In this document: one piece after another, positions 39,665-48,377 of the stretch
How positions within the stretch are numbered: the first letter of the stretch is position 1
How the letters are laid out: every line of letters begins with the position of its first letter
Source: Clostridium aceticum
Lineage (GTDB): Bacteria; Bacillota; Clostridia; Peptostreptococcales; Natronincolaceae
NCBI RefSeq assembly: GCF_001042715.1
Contig: NZ_CP009687.1
Location: 3,029,418-3,093,417 of the forward strand
DNA: 64,000 nt
Direction of reading: 5' to 3'
Notes under the pieces: generated by a model
Told to the model about the DNA's origin: nothing
What the model saw: the letters and a program-made list of their open reading frames with translations, nothing else
The model's database searches: none
Program-made: the position numbers and the translations under genes

Positions 39665-40616
39665 TTACTTTTCCCCCTCCCTTCAAACTAATTCTGGGGT
39701 CGAGAGTTTGTGTTATGATATCCACAATAAAATTGATGGTGACATAAATCAAAGTCATAAAAACTACATAGGACTGTAGTAAAGGATAATCCCTATAGGT
39801 TATAGCCTCTAAAGCCATAGATCCCAGTCCTGGCCAAGAAAAAATATTTTCTACAATTACAGTTCCTCCTAAAAGTAACGCTATAGATAACCCTAAAAGT
39901 GTAATGATTCCTAAAAGAGCATTAGGTAAGATGTGCTTGATTATTATTTTGCTTTCCTTTATGCCTCTAGCTCTGGCTCCTATAACATAATCCTGAGAAT
40001 ACTGTTCTAATATCGCCTCCCTTATTTGTCTTATATATCTTCCCATCAATGGTATAGCTAAAGTCATAGCTGGCAGAATAACACTTTTAAAGGATGTTTG
40101 CTCGGTTATTTTAAACCAACGAAGTTCCACCACAAATACATACATCAACATAAGCCCCAGCCAAAAAGCAGGAATAGATATTCCCATAAGAGAAAGTCCC
40201 CTTACTATATAATCTAACACTGTATTTTTTTTAACAGCCGATAAGATGCCAAGGACAAAAGAAAAAAATATTAAAAACAATAATGCAGCAACAGCCAGCC
40301 TCACCGTCATAAAAATCCTTTGAGGCAAGATATCTGCCACTAGTCCCCTTGTGGAATAAGAATAACCAAAGTCCCCCCTGAATAAACCCTTAAGCCAATT
40401 TCCATACTGCATTATAAAGGGATCATTTAAACCCATCTCCTCCCTTGTCTTTTCCAGTAGCTCTTGCGTAGGAACAATATCATGAGCTGTCAACAGCATC
40501 TCAGCAGGATCGCTGGGGCTGATATAGGTAAGACTAAAGGTAATAAAGGATGCTAAAATCATAACACTCATTAACTGCAATATTTTTTTTAGTAGATTAT
40601 TTTTTATCATATTCAT
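39654..40616 (-). CDS. Nik-type ABC permease (B subunit type)
   Basis: A 320-residue permease, first gene after cobalamin riboswitch 2. It shows TYISPSDPAEMLL, an ARARGIKESKI loop and FSWPGLGSMALEAI. ATG start; about 110 bases separate it from the riboswitch terminator. Confidence 0.9.
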   Translation of the reverse strand: MNMIKNNLLKKILQLMSVMILASFITFSLTYISPSDPAEMLLTAHDIVPTQELLEKTREEMGLNDPFIMQYGNWLKGLFRGDFGYSYSTRGLVADILPQRIFMTVRLAVAALLFLIFFSFVLGILSAVKKNTVLDYIVRGLSLMGISIPAFWLGLMLMYVFVVELRWFKITEQTSFKSVILPAMTLAIPLMGRYIRQIREAILEQYSQDYVIGARARGIKESKIIIKHILPNALLGIITLLGLSIALLLGGTVIVENIFSWPGLGSMALEAITYRDYPLLQSYVVFMTLIYVTINFIVDIITQTLDPRISLKGGGKVSEK

Positions 40617-40694
40617 TCACCATTTCGTTCTATTTTGAATTTGAATCTCTTGTTCTAATATCTTTCCTGACTTTATAAGAAAGTTCTTCGCTAT

Positions 40695-40728
40695 TTTAAG
40701 ATCCTTTGCTGTACTCAGGATGACAAAA
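40695..40728. repeat. Partial MITE-like fragment
   Basis: AAGATCCTTTGCTGTACTCA followed by GGATGACA matches the central part of the repeat at 9312-9420. The ends are absent, so it is a decayed copy. Confidence 0.5.
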
Positions 40729-40765
40729 TAAAAAAAGTCTCTTAGCATTAAATACCAAGAGACTT
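40727..40765 (-). terminator. Terminator of cobalamin riboswitch 2
   Basis: Nearly the same stem as at 32289-32331, with a mismatch near the loop, followed on the minus strand by a T-run. Confidence 0.88.
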
Positions 40766-40831
40766 CCCCATCTAAAGTCACCGAATTTATTTACAGTAGA
40801 AATTCATCCCCTTTCTATCTGAACATCGTCA

Positions 40832-40991
40832 ATTTAAGGCAGGTCTCCTGACTCACGGTTCATGCGCCTCTTCCCCTTCCCAGGTTTCATACCCAGTGGA
40901 TTTTTGAAGATTTGTCCCCGATTACAGTGGTGGGCCCGTGCTGGATTTTAACCAGCTTCCCTATTCTCCCTTTTTTAAGGGCACCTTAAAT
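40832..40991 (-). promoter_or_regulatory. Cobalamin riboswitch 2
   Basis: Near-identical to riboswitch 1: P1 ATTTAAGG, CCACTGTAATCGGGGAC, CCCACTGGG-type P6 region, GGGAAGGGGAAGAGGCG, GAGTCAGGAGACCTGCC and P1 closure CCTTAAAT. It controls the importer operon 40.6-35.4 kb. The similarity continues through spacer and terminator, so aptamer and platform were duplicated together. Confidence 0.97.
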
Positions 40992-41019
40992 CTAGTTTTA
41001 TTGAATTTTCATTAGCTTC

Positions 41020-41049
41020 ATGATATCATCTGGTATCTAATTTTGTCAA
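41020..41049 (-). promoter_or_regulatory. Promoter for riboswitch-2 operon
   Basis: Minus-strand TTGACA, 18 bases, TATCAT, about 30 bases before the aptamer, matching the layout at riboswitch 1. Confidence 0.7.
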
Positions 41050-41174
41050 CGATAATTTGTGTTTTTTTTAACATTCAATACCCTTCTTCCAGTCTTCTGC
41101 AGCAAGCAATACTATCTTCTTTCTCTGGTTATTAAGCATCTGTAGGATATGGAATATATTTTCAGCTACGCCAC

Positions 41175-41226
41175 GGGGACAGTTCCTCAGGCACATAAAA
41201 ACATACGTGCCAGATGAACCGTCCCC
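41175..41226. repeat. REP-like palindrome (GGGGACAGTTC...GAACCGTCCCC)
   Basis: Nested inverted repeats: outer GGGGACAGTTC/GAACCGTCCCC and inner GGCAC/GTGCC. The half-site GAACCGTCCCC recurs at 48179-48189, suggesting a dispersed palindromic repeat. The remainder of 41050-41290 is plain A/T-rich sequence. Confidence 0.55.
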
Positions 41227-41294
41227 ATGACTCCGCTTGCATCTTTATAAAAAACAACTTAACTATCAACTTTGGAAAATTTTTTACGACAATT

Positions 41295-41337
41295 AGAGTC
41301 GAACCACTTAGTAAATAAAACTAAGTGGTTCGACTCT
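41295..41337. terminator. 17-bp perfect hairpin downstream of glycerate kinase
   Basis: AGAGTCGAACCACTTAG and exact complement with a 9-base loop, 20 bases beyond the glycerate kinase stop. The plus side is followed by a T-rich stretch; the minus side is weaker. Probably terminates the kinase gene. Confidence 0.7.
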
Positions 41338-41358
41338 TTCGTCTTTTTATCTATTTTT

Positions 41359-42615
41359 TTATTTACACAGCACAACCACCACATCATTTACATTTGTTCC
41401 TGTGGCTCCTGTTATAATCAAATCCCCACTTGCTTTTAATGCATGATAGGCGTCATTATTTTCTAAGTAAGCTTCTGGCTGTATACTTGCTTCCTTCATT
41501 CTTTGAGTGGTTTTTCCATCTACCATGCCTCCAGCTGCATCCGTTGGTCCATCTGTTCCATCTGAACCTATAGAAAATAACACAACATCCTCCATACCTT
41601 CAATCCCTATGGCCGCCGATAGTGCCATTTCTTGATTTCTTCCGCCCTTGCCCTTTCCTGTTAACCGCACTACCGTCTCTCCTCCAGCAATAACTGCACA
41701 AGGGGGCTGTAGCAGTGGTCTACTGTTATTGCTATTTTTAATTTCCTTAGCAATGGAAACCATAAACTTCCCTGCTTCTTTTGCTTCACAGTCTAATGTA
41801 GAAGCAATAACTATCGGCTTGTAGCCAAGCTTTTCTGCAGCCATAGCGGCAGCTTCACATAAGGCAGTGACACTCCCTGTAATAACAGTTTCGCAATTTT
41901 CTACCTTTTTAGGGGTCTCAACATTTAGTACTTTTCTTAGGTGCTCTGCCACCTGCAGCTTATACTTTTCTATGATCCTTAAGGCTTCTTCGGATGTGGA
42001 GCTATCGGGATAGGCTGGTCCGGAAGCAATAGAGTCTAATCGATCCCCCACCACATCCGATAAAACAATAGCATAAATATTAGCTTTTCCACATTGAGAG
42101 GCAAATCTCCCTCCCTTTACAGCTGAAAGATGCTTTCTTATTGCGTTGATTTCAACAATATCTGCACCAGAAGCCAACAACTGATTTGTAATATCCATAA
42201 TATCCTCAAGACTTACTCCCTCCATTGGTTTCTCAAATAATGCTGATCCACCTCCAGATATTAAGAAGATTACATGGTCTTTTTCTGTTAAATTTCCAAC
42301 TAGTTCTAAAGCCTTATCTGCCCCCTTAATAGAGTTTTCATCTGGTATTGGATGTCCTGCCTCAATAATTTCAAATCCTTCTATAGGACCCTTTGAATGA
42401 TGATACTTTGTTACCACCACACCCTTTGAAACCTTATCTCCTAGAGTATCTTTCGTGGCTTTAGCCATATTCCAAGCAGCCTTTCCAATAGCCACAACAA
42501 CGATATTACCTGTAAATTTCTTTTTTTCTAATGCTTTTATCACCGCCGCTTCTGGTAAAACAGCTTTTATAGATTCATCTATGATGGTTAAAGCATCTTG
42601 TCTCATTGTGTTCAT
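41359..42615 (-). CDS. Glycerate 2-kinase (MOFRL family)
   Basis: Phosphorylates D-glycerate with ATP to 2-phosphoglycerate. The 418-residue protein has the N-terminal DUF4147-like domain (VVAIGKAAWNMAKA; LISGGGSALFEKP) and the C-terminal MOFRL region (VIAGGETVVRLTGKGKGGRN, SIGSDGTDGPTDAAGG). ATG at 42615 behind AGGAGG is preferred over the upstream ATG at 42639. Single gene between terminators. No neighbour reveals the source of glycerate. Confidence 0.92.
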   Translation of the reverse strand: MNTMRQDALTIIDESIKAVLPEAAVIKALEKKKFTGNIVVVAIGKAAWNMAKATKDTLGDKVSKGVVVTKYHHSKGPIEGFEIIEAGHPIPDENSIKGADKALELVGNLTEKDHVIFLISGGGSALFEKPMEGVSLEDIMDITNQLLASGADIVEINAIRKHLSAVKGGRFASQCGKANIYAIVLSDVVGDRLDSIASGPAYPDSSTSEEALRIIEKYKLQVAEHLRKVLNVETPKKVENCETVITGSVTALCEAAAMAAEKLGYKPIVIASTLDCEAKEAGKFMVSIAKEIKNSNNSRPLLQPPCAVIAGGETVVRLTGKGKGGRNQEMALSAAIGIEGMEDVVLFSIGSDGTDGPTDAAGGMVDGKTTQRMKEASIQPEAYLENNDAYHALKASGDLIITGATGTNVNDVVVVLCK

Positions 42616-42732
42616 AATTTTCTGCCTCCTGCCATGCAACTAATTTTATATTACTTTATGTAATAAATAGTTTACCCAGTCCTTTTTGTTTTCACTTGTA
42701 ACTTTTGCTATTCATTTTAAAATTTTTTATTC

Positions 42733-42778
42733 AAAAAAAAGAAATCCTGTATTAAATAAACTATTTTACACGATTTCT
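42733..42778 (-). terminator. Terminator of the DUF881 gene
   Basis: Minus-strand stem AGAAATC-G-TGTA / TACA-G-GATTTCT ending in an eight-base T-run, about 110 bases past the stop. The rest of 42640-42886 shows nothing else. Confidence 0.8.
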
Positions 42779-42886
42779 GCTTTTAAACGAAGTATTTCAC
42801 AGTTCTAACTTGGGTACTTTTTCATACAACAGATTGCTCTTTGTATACTTATCCATGCTAAATTGGAATGTCTTAGTGAAGAAACT

Positions 42887-43618
42887 TTATTCTGTATAAC
42901 TATATTCCACTGGTTTTGCATACTGATATTGAATTACCTTATTATATCTTGGCAATGTAATAGAATCTTCTTTCTTCACATTTACCTGTAAATTTTTTTC
43001 CCTCATTGTCCATATAACACCAAATTTCATATTCATTGCAGCCTCTAAGCTTTCAGGGTTACCGATGGCTTTAATGGTGATAGGCGGTCTAGTAGGTACA
43101 GCATTAATAAACATTGTATTAGATGCAGGATGAATTTCAGTCGTTGCTATATACCTTTGATCGTTAATAGAAATCCCCTCTGCTCCTGCAGCATTAAGCT
43201 GATTTATTAGAGCTATCAAAAAATCATAGTAATACATCACTGTGCTTTCTTCTCCTAGCATCGAAAAATCCTTAGGAGGATCATCAATAGTAATAACGAT
43301 TCCCGGTCCCTTTCCTTCTTTATAACCTGCTAGTAATTGATGTCTTTCTAAATCTTTTTTCAAATTTTTTATTATTGAATTTTCATCGGTTTCAGACATT
43401 TCATATGCCTTTAAACGTTCGTCCAAGTACGCTAATTCTTCATTCAACTTCTCTTTTTCTGTTTTGAGATTACTTAATTCCATGGTTAGCTGTTGAAGTC
43501 TTTCTGTTGATAAGTGTCCCCCTTTGGTTTCTTTTTTAACAACATTAAATTGTAAAGATATAATAAGCCCTAGTATCCCACAGAGCACAGCAATAGTGAC
43601 TTTCTCTTTTAGACCCAT
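42887..43618 (-). CDS. DUF881 family membrane-anchored protein
   Basis: A 243-residue protein with one N-terminal membrane segment (about 7-24), a coiled coil (about 35-95) and the DUF881 domain (GPGIVITIDDPP, then INDQRYIATTEIHP). Related YlxW/YlxX proteins lie near cell-division and small-basic-protein genes in Firmicutes; here it stands alone. Function is not established. Start ATG behind AGGGAG. Confidence 0.8.
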   Translation of the reverse strand: MGLKEKVTIAVLCGILGLIISLQFNVVKKETKGGHLSTERLQQLTMELSNLKTEKEKLNEELAYLDERLKAYEMSETDENSIIKNLKKDLERHQLLAGYKEGKGPGIVITIDDPPKDFSMLGEESTVMYYYDFLIALINQLNAAGAEGISINDQRYIATTEIHPASNTMFINAVPTRPPITIKAIGNPESLEAAMNMKFGVIWTMREKNLQVNVKKEDSITLPRYNKVIQYQYAKPVEYSYTE

Positions 43619-43820
43619 TCTGTTTTACTTCTCCCTTGTCTTCAATAGATTTCTTGCTTCGTCAATAACATTCACTTTACAACCTGAATTTAAAGCTCTT
43701 ATAATAGTGTGATATGCATAATTTACTTTATATACATCATATACATCTTAATTTATTTCTATATATTATATATATACCCTTCTTATTTTAGTAAATAACA
43801 GGATGTTTTATTTAATACAA

Positions 43821-43864
43821 CCAATACAAAGAGGCCAAGAATATTCTCGGCCTCTTTGTATTGG
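43821..43864. terminator. 16-bp perfect hairpin (bidirectional terminator)
   Basis: CCAATACAAAGAGGCC and its exact complement. The centre AAGAATATTCTC continues the symmetry. A T-run appears a few bases later on the plus strand. It lies just downstream of the gene fragment at 43884-44051. Confidence 0.75.
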
Positions 43865-43883
43865 TCAAACCTTTTTTGTTCTA

Positions 43884-44051
43884 TTATTTATACATAATAG
43901 GATCTTCTAACTTTGCCTCTTCAAAACCCTTTAGCCTTAACACACAGCTATCCCACACCCCACAGGTTGTTTCTTCTCCGTTATAAATTTTATAGACTTT
44001 CCTTGCACAGCTGCTGTTCCAACTGTCCACTACCAATTTATGATAATCAGA
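43884..44051 (-). pseudogene. Possible gene fragment with cysteine-rich C-terminus
   Basis: An open frame of about 55 codons reading LVVDSWNSSCARKVYKIYNG, then CGVWDSC and ending LEDPIMYK. It has no proper start (a TTG at 44036 lacks a ribosome site) but protein-like composition and a terminator right after it. It could be the 3' end of a lost gene or a small unrecognised protein. I do not recognise the family. Confidence 0.35.
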
Positions 44052-44107
44052 TTAGAAATATAAGTAATCAAAATTTTGGAGTATTGTAAAAAAGATCGCC
44101 ACAGTCA

Positions 44108-46012
44108 TTACTCAGCGGGATAAATTATTATTATTTCTTGTGATTTAGGATTCCAATTTACCAGTGCCCCCATATTTTCCGTCACAAATCTTAATGGAAG
44201 CATGATTCTACCTGGTGGTAGAGTAATTGGTTTCACATTAGTATTGCTTGGGTCGATGAGTGTGCTTACACCATTGACTTTAGCAGTATTGTTATTCATC
44301 CAGAGTTCAATTGTTTTTTCTTTGAAGTATATCGTTGCTTTTTTTTCTTTATCATTCCATGCTACTGTAGCATCCATGGCTTCAACAATATATTTAATTG
44401 GCAGCAACGTTCTGGATTCTATAACGATTGGTGCTGTATCCATAATTTTTAGCTGATTATTACTATAATAAACAGTTTGTCCAACTAAAAAATTCATCTC
44501 TATTCCTTGGGTTTTACTTAATGATTTAGCAACCATTTCATCAGAAAGTGTTATGCTGACTTCATTTGAATAGGACGAACTCCCACCTGAACCATAGGCT
44601 TTAATACGATATATATAGGTTGTATTTGCAGCAAGACCAGAATTTTTATAATTTGTCACATTCGTTCCTACAGTGGCAATTTCATTGAAACTATCCCCCA
44701 GTGTTTTTCTCTCAATAACAAATCCTGTTTCGTTGTCTGACTTATCCATCCATGTTAAGTTCACTTCAGTTGCTGAAGCAATTGTTACTGTCAGGTTAGT
44801 TGGAGCATCAGGAATATTTCCTGATATCACTGTAACTTCATTAGTAAAATAGGAATTTCCTGCGGAGTTGTAGGCTCTTACTCGATAAATATAAGTTTTA
44901 CCGGAAACAAGACCCGTATCCTTATAAGTAGTTACATTTGCATCAACCGTATTAATTTGAGTATAGCTTCCACCAGGTACTTTCCTTTCAATCTTAAATC
45001 CTGTTTCGCTTCTTGATTGATCCCTCCAGGATAAAGTAACACTGTTACCAGAGAAAGATATCACTTGAAGGTCTGTAGGAGGACCGGGAGTACTGCCGGG
45101 AATAACCACTACTTCATTACTGTAATCAGACTCCCCTACAGCATTATACGCTCTTACCCTATAAGTATATTTATTGCCGGAACTTATGGTTTTATCCTCA
45201 TAAGTAGTAGTATTTGTACGTACTGAATTGATTTCTTTATAGTTTTCGCCGGATACTTTCCTTTCAATCTTAAACCCTGTTTCGTTTCTTGATTGATCTT
45301 TCCAAGATAAAGTAACACTATTACCAGTGGAGGATATTACAGTAAGATTGGTGGGGGCAGCAGGTTTCCCCTCTGTCGTTACGGTAGCTTCATTACTATA
45401 GTCAGAATTCCCTGCTGAGTTGTAAGCTCTTATTCTATAGGCATATCTTTCTCCCGAATCTATGTCCGTATCCTTATAGGTAGTCTTATTTGCTCCCACC
45501 ATATCAATCTGAACATAGCTTCCACCAGATACTTTCCTTTCAATCTTAAATCCTGTTTCGTTGTTTGATTTATCTGTCCAGGCTAGATTAACACTGGTAT
45601 TAGTGGAGGATGTTATAGTAAGATTGGTTGGTGCAGCAGGTCTCCCCTCAGTCGTTTCAGTAACTTCGTTGCTGTATACGGAATCTTCTGTATCATTATA
45701 TGCTCTTATCCTGTAAATATAAGTTGTGTCGGCAGTTAGTCCTGTATCAGTGTAAGACTTTGTATTTGCATCTACCCTGTCAATTTGACTATAGTTTCCT
45801 CCAGATACTTTCCTTTCGATTTTAAATCCTGTTTCGTTACTGCTTTTATAAGTCCAGTTTAATTTAATCCCGGTACTGGAAATAGTTGAAGCATTTAAAA
45901 TCGGTGGGGGGTTAGATATAATCTCAGCAAAAACTTGGCTGTCTAATACGAATATGGTAAAAATAGTGCTTATTATAAACATCATAATAAATAAAAAAGA
46001 TAATCTTTTCAT
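44108..46012 (-). CDS. Exported protein: five FN3 domains and copper-amine-oxidase-like stalk domain
   Basis: A 634-residue secreted protein. A signal peptide (1-28) is followed by five fibronectin type III domains (about 35-120, 128-213, 222-306, 315-400, 408-493), each with NETGFKIERK-type and YRIRAYN motifs. A C-terminal stalk domain (about 510-634) has IVIESRTLLPIKYIVEAM and RIMLPLRFVTENMGALVNW, the clostridial Cu_amine_oxidN1 type, which is structural rather than catalytic. No sortase or S-layer anchor seen. Probably a cell-surface or adhesive protein; it follows the pilus operon on the same strand. Confidence 0.88.
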   Translation of the reverse strand: MKRLSFLFIMMFIISTIFTIFVLDSQVFAEIISNPPPILNASTISSTGIKLNWTYKSSNETGFKIERKVSGGNYSQIDRVDANTKSYTDTGLTADTTYIYRIRAYNDTEDSVYSNEVTETTEGRPAAPTNLTITSSTNTSVNLAWTDKSNNETGFKIERKVSGGSYVQIDMVGANKTTYKDTDIDSGERYAYRIRAYNSAGNSDYSNEATVTTEGKPAAPTNLTVISSTGNSVTLSWKDQSRNETGFKIERKVSGENYKEINSVRTNTTTYEDKTISSGNKYTYRVRAYNAVGESDYSNEVVVIPGSTPGPPTDLQVISFSGNSVTLSWRDQSRSETGFKIERKVPGGSYTQINTVDANVTTYKDTGLVSGKTYIYRVRAYNSAGNSYFTNEVTVISGNIPDAPTNLTVTIASATEVNLTWMDKSDNETGFVIERKTLGDSFNEIATVGTNVTNYKNSGLAANTTYIYRIKAYGSGGSSSYSNEVSITLSDEMVAKSLSKTQGIEMNFLVGQTVYYSNNQLKIMDTAPIVIESRTLLPIKYIVEAMDATVAWNDKEKKATIYFKEKTIELWMNNNTAKVNGVSTLIDPSNTNVKPITLPPGRIMLPLRFVTENMGALVNWNPKSQEIIIIYPAE

Positions 46013-46048
46013 AAAAACACCTCTTTCAAAACTAAAATCATAAAACCT

Positions 46049-48145
46049 TTACTCAATAAATATCATATCGGATACTTCAATATCTACTTTCATTTCTATA
46101 AACTCATTATTGAAGTTGTCAAATACATATAATATTTTTTTCCCTGATGTAGGAGACTTAGGGGTTTTATCTCTGGCATAAATAAGATAATACTGACTCC
46201 TCATTTTAATAATGTTAATAATTTCAATATTTTCTCTTAATTCAACCAATTCTTTTCCGTCAAATTTATATAGTCTTTGAAGCTTGTCATCCGGATGAGT
46301 ACCATTAATAAAAAGATTATCTCCTACAACTTCCCAGTATTTTGCTTCAAAATTATCCATCAATTCTTTAAATATTCTACCGTATGTATATACTTTATTT
46401 TTCTTGATATCAGCTTCATATCCTTGAAAAATGAAGTTATTATTAACAATAGACCATTTTCTGGTAGACATCCCTAGAATTAAATTGGTTATTTGATTAT
46501 TATTATATAAGAGCATTGTGTCCCTGGCTTTGTTTGTGATCCTATCCTTATCCTTTACAGCAATAAATGTATTGTTTCCCAGGGTAATTGTATCATTAAC
46601 AGCAGATACATCAAGAGCCAGAGAAAATCTACTGCCATCAGTGGTTACATACAGCACATTATCATCTTTTCCTTCCCTATTATCTATACCTAAAATCATC
46701 AGTCTGTTTTTCAAATCTATAAATTTACTGAACTTAAAATCCTCTAAAATTACATCCAGATTGAGTAAGGAAAAATTTACTACTCCTGGTTTTATTTTAT
46801 CACCCTCAAATTTCATACTTTTCCCATCTTTATCAACATAAGCTCCTCCTGAAACAGCCAGATATAATGTATCATTATAGTTAACGATTGAAGATATATT
46901 ATATCTTTTATATACGTCTCCAGTATGATTAAATATTATTTCTTTTTCTTGTTCATCTTCATATGTGATTAACTTACCACCTTTAACAAAGTATAATTTG
47001 TCTTTATATATTGTAATATCATGTAAATTAACTTTAGTATTTGGATTGGGATGTAATAATATAAAGCTGTGAAAATCCGTTGTTTTTCCTGTATATGCAG
47101 CTAAAGGCCTCTTTTTGCCCGACTGCTCAACACCTGCCATATACAAGTAATTTTCATCTTCTCTCATGTCCTGAATAATAAAACCATGTTCAATAATCCC
47201 AGGTTTCCACGAGTTTTTGTCAAAGGCTAAAAGAAGGTAGTCTCTTTCACTATCGTACTTGTTTATTATAAGTTTGTCTTTAAAAATATAATATTTTCCC
47301 ATATAAAAATCTTTTTGTATCAATATAAGGTTATTTCCGTCAAATCGATAAAGATTATTTTCTTTTTGATCCCGGTCATAACCATGTAAGATCAAGTTAT
47401 TATTATATTCAAAGGCATCTTTGATATCGAAATTATTTATCAAAATTTCAAATTTATTGTCTTTAAAAATTATAAAATTATTGTTATTATGAGTCTTATC
47501 AAATACAGTTAACAGTATTTTTCCCTTATATGCGTACCAATTTCTGATTTCTTTATTCTCAAAAGGAAATATTGTAATTATATTGCCATCATATGTAAGG
47601 ACATCATTTTTCTTATTGGTCTTTTCATAGATCATAACCTTTCCCAAATTAAACTGTCTCATTCTACTAATAATAATGATTTGTGTTTTCTCTCTCCATT
47701 CAACAGTTACATCGATATTTTCTGCAATAAAATTAAGGGGAACCATCATAATTGAGTTTTTAAATTTTGGTGCAGCATCCATTAGTTTTTCTTTTCCGTT
47801 AACGATAGCCCTTTTATCATTCAATTTCAACTGAATTGTATTATATTTATTTGTAGCCATCATAGTAGATGTTTCTTCAAACCATTGAATAGAATAGCCA
47901 AGTTCTTCAAATATTGTCCTGAATGGAATCATGGTTAAACCATTTTCAATAATAGGTGCAGTATCCAATGTTTTCATTATACCTTTTGAATAATAGGTTT
48001 TTGCGTTTATTTTAAACATAAAAACCTCAATGATATTTTCACTGGATTCAGCATAAGACGGCATACCCAAATTAAGCAAAATACATATTATTATGAACTT
48101 AATAGTGCTATGTTTTATAAAAAAATATGGAACTTTCCTTTTCAT
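46049..48145 (-). CDS. Exported protein with stalk domain and beta-propeller-like region
   Basis: A 698-residue secreted protein. A signal sequence ends near PSYAES; a copper-amine-oxidase-like stalk domain spans about 45-170 (TAPIIENGLTMIPFRTIFEELGYSIQWFEE and MMVPLNFIAENIDVTVEW). The remaining 500 residues are short beta-rich repeats with YNNNLILHGYD, GNNLILIQ, NDTLYLAVSGG and DNLFINGT motifs, as in a beta-propeller. ATG at 48145 behind GGGGG is preferred to the upstream frame. Function unknown; probably a surface partner of the FN3 protein, 36 bases upstream of it. Confidence 0.75.
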   Translation of the reverse strand: MKRKVPYFFIKHSTIKFIIICILLNLGMPSYAESSENIIEVFMFKINAKTYYSKGIMKTLDTAPIIENGLTMIPFRTIFEELGYSIQWFEETSTMMATNKYNTIQLKLNDKRAIVNGKEKLMDAAPKFKNSIMMVPLNFIAENIDVTVEWREKTQIIIISRMRQFNLGKVMIYEKTNKKNDVLTYDGNIITIFPFENKEIRNWYAYKGKILLTVFDKTHNNNNFIIFKDNKFEILINNFDIKDAFEYNNNLILHGYDRDQKENNLYRFDGNNLILIQKDFYMGKYYIFKDKLIINKYDSERDYLLLAFDKNSWKPGIIEHGFIIQDMREDENYLYMAGVEQSGKKRPLAAYTGKTTDFHSFILLHPNPNTKVNLHDITIYKDKLYFVKGGKLITYEDEQEKEIIFNHTGDVYKRYNISSIVNYNDTLYLAVSGGAYVDKDGKSMKFEGDKIKPGVVNFSLLNLDVILEDFKFSKFIDLKNRLMILGIDNREGKDDNVLYVTTDGSRFSLALDVSAVNDTITLGNNTFIAVKDKDRITNKARDTMLLYNNNQITNLILGMSTRKWSIVNNNFIFQGYEADIKKNKVYTYGRIFKELMDNFEAKYWEVVGDNLFINGTHPDDKLQRLYKFDGKELVELRENIEIINIIKMRSQYYLIYARDKTPKSPTSGKKILYVFDNFNNEFIEMKVDIEVSDMIFIE

Positions 48146-48173
48146 CCTATCACCCCCAGTTTTATGCAATGAT

Positions 48174-48290
48174 TCAAAGAACCGTCCCCTGACTAGTATA
48201 TTGCAACAAGTAAAACATTCCAATAATACAAGCTATAAGATAACTAATAAAAAAATCCTTTACAGCGGTTTTTATAGAATTCTTATTCAT
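48174..48290 (-). CDS. Small membrane peptide (38 aa)
   Basis: ATG 10 bases after AGGAGG encodes MNKNSIKTAVKDFFISYLIA and continues CIIGMFYLLQYTSQGTVL. It has one predicted membrane segment and a positive N-terminus. Its last codons lie in the GAACCGTCCCC half-site of the REP-like repeat, so the present C-terminus may have been acquired. It sits between the prepilin peptidase and the stalk-domain protein. Function unknown. Confidence 0.5.
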   Translation of the reverse strand: MNKNSIKTAVKDFFISYLIACIIGMFYLLQYTSQGTVL

Positions 48291-48377
48291 TACTAAAAAA
48301 CCTCCTTTACTAAATAATAAGTACTTATGAAACTGTTAAAAAAGTGACTATTATTAAACTTCCTCACCTATTGGCTC

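Noticed and set aside
41175-41226. Terminator of the riboswitch-2 region
   Set aside because: The hairpin lacks a T-run and is upstream of the promoter; its half-site recurs at 48179, so a dispersed palindrome is likelier.
44500-45900. CRISPR-like or tandem DNA repeats
   Set aside because: The spaced similar segments (for example CCTGTTTCG about every 280 bases) are codons of five fibronectin type III domains in one ORF.
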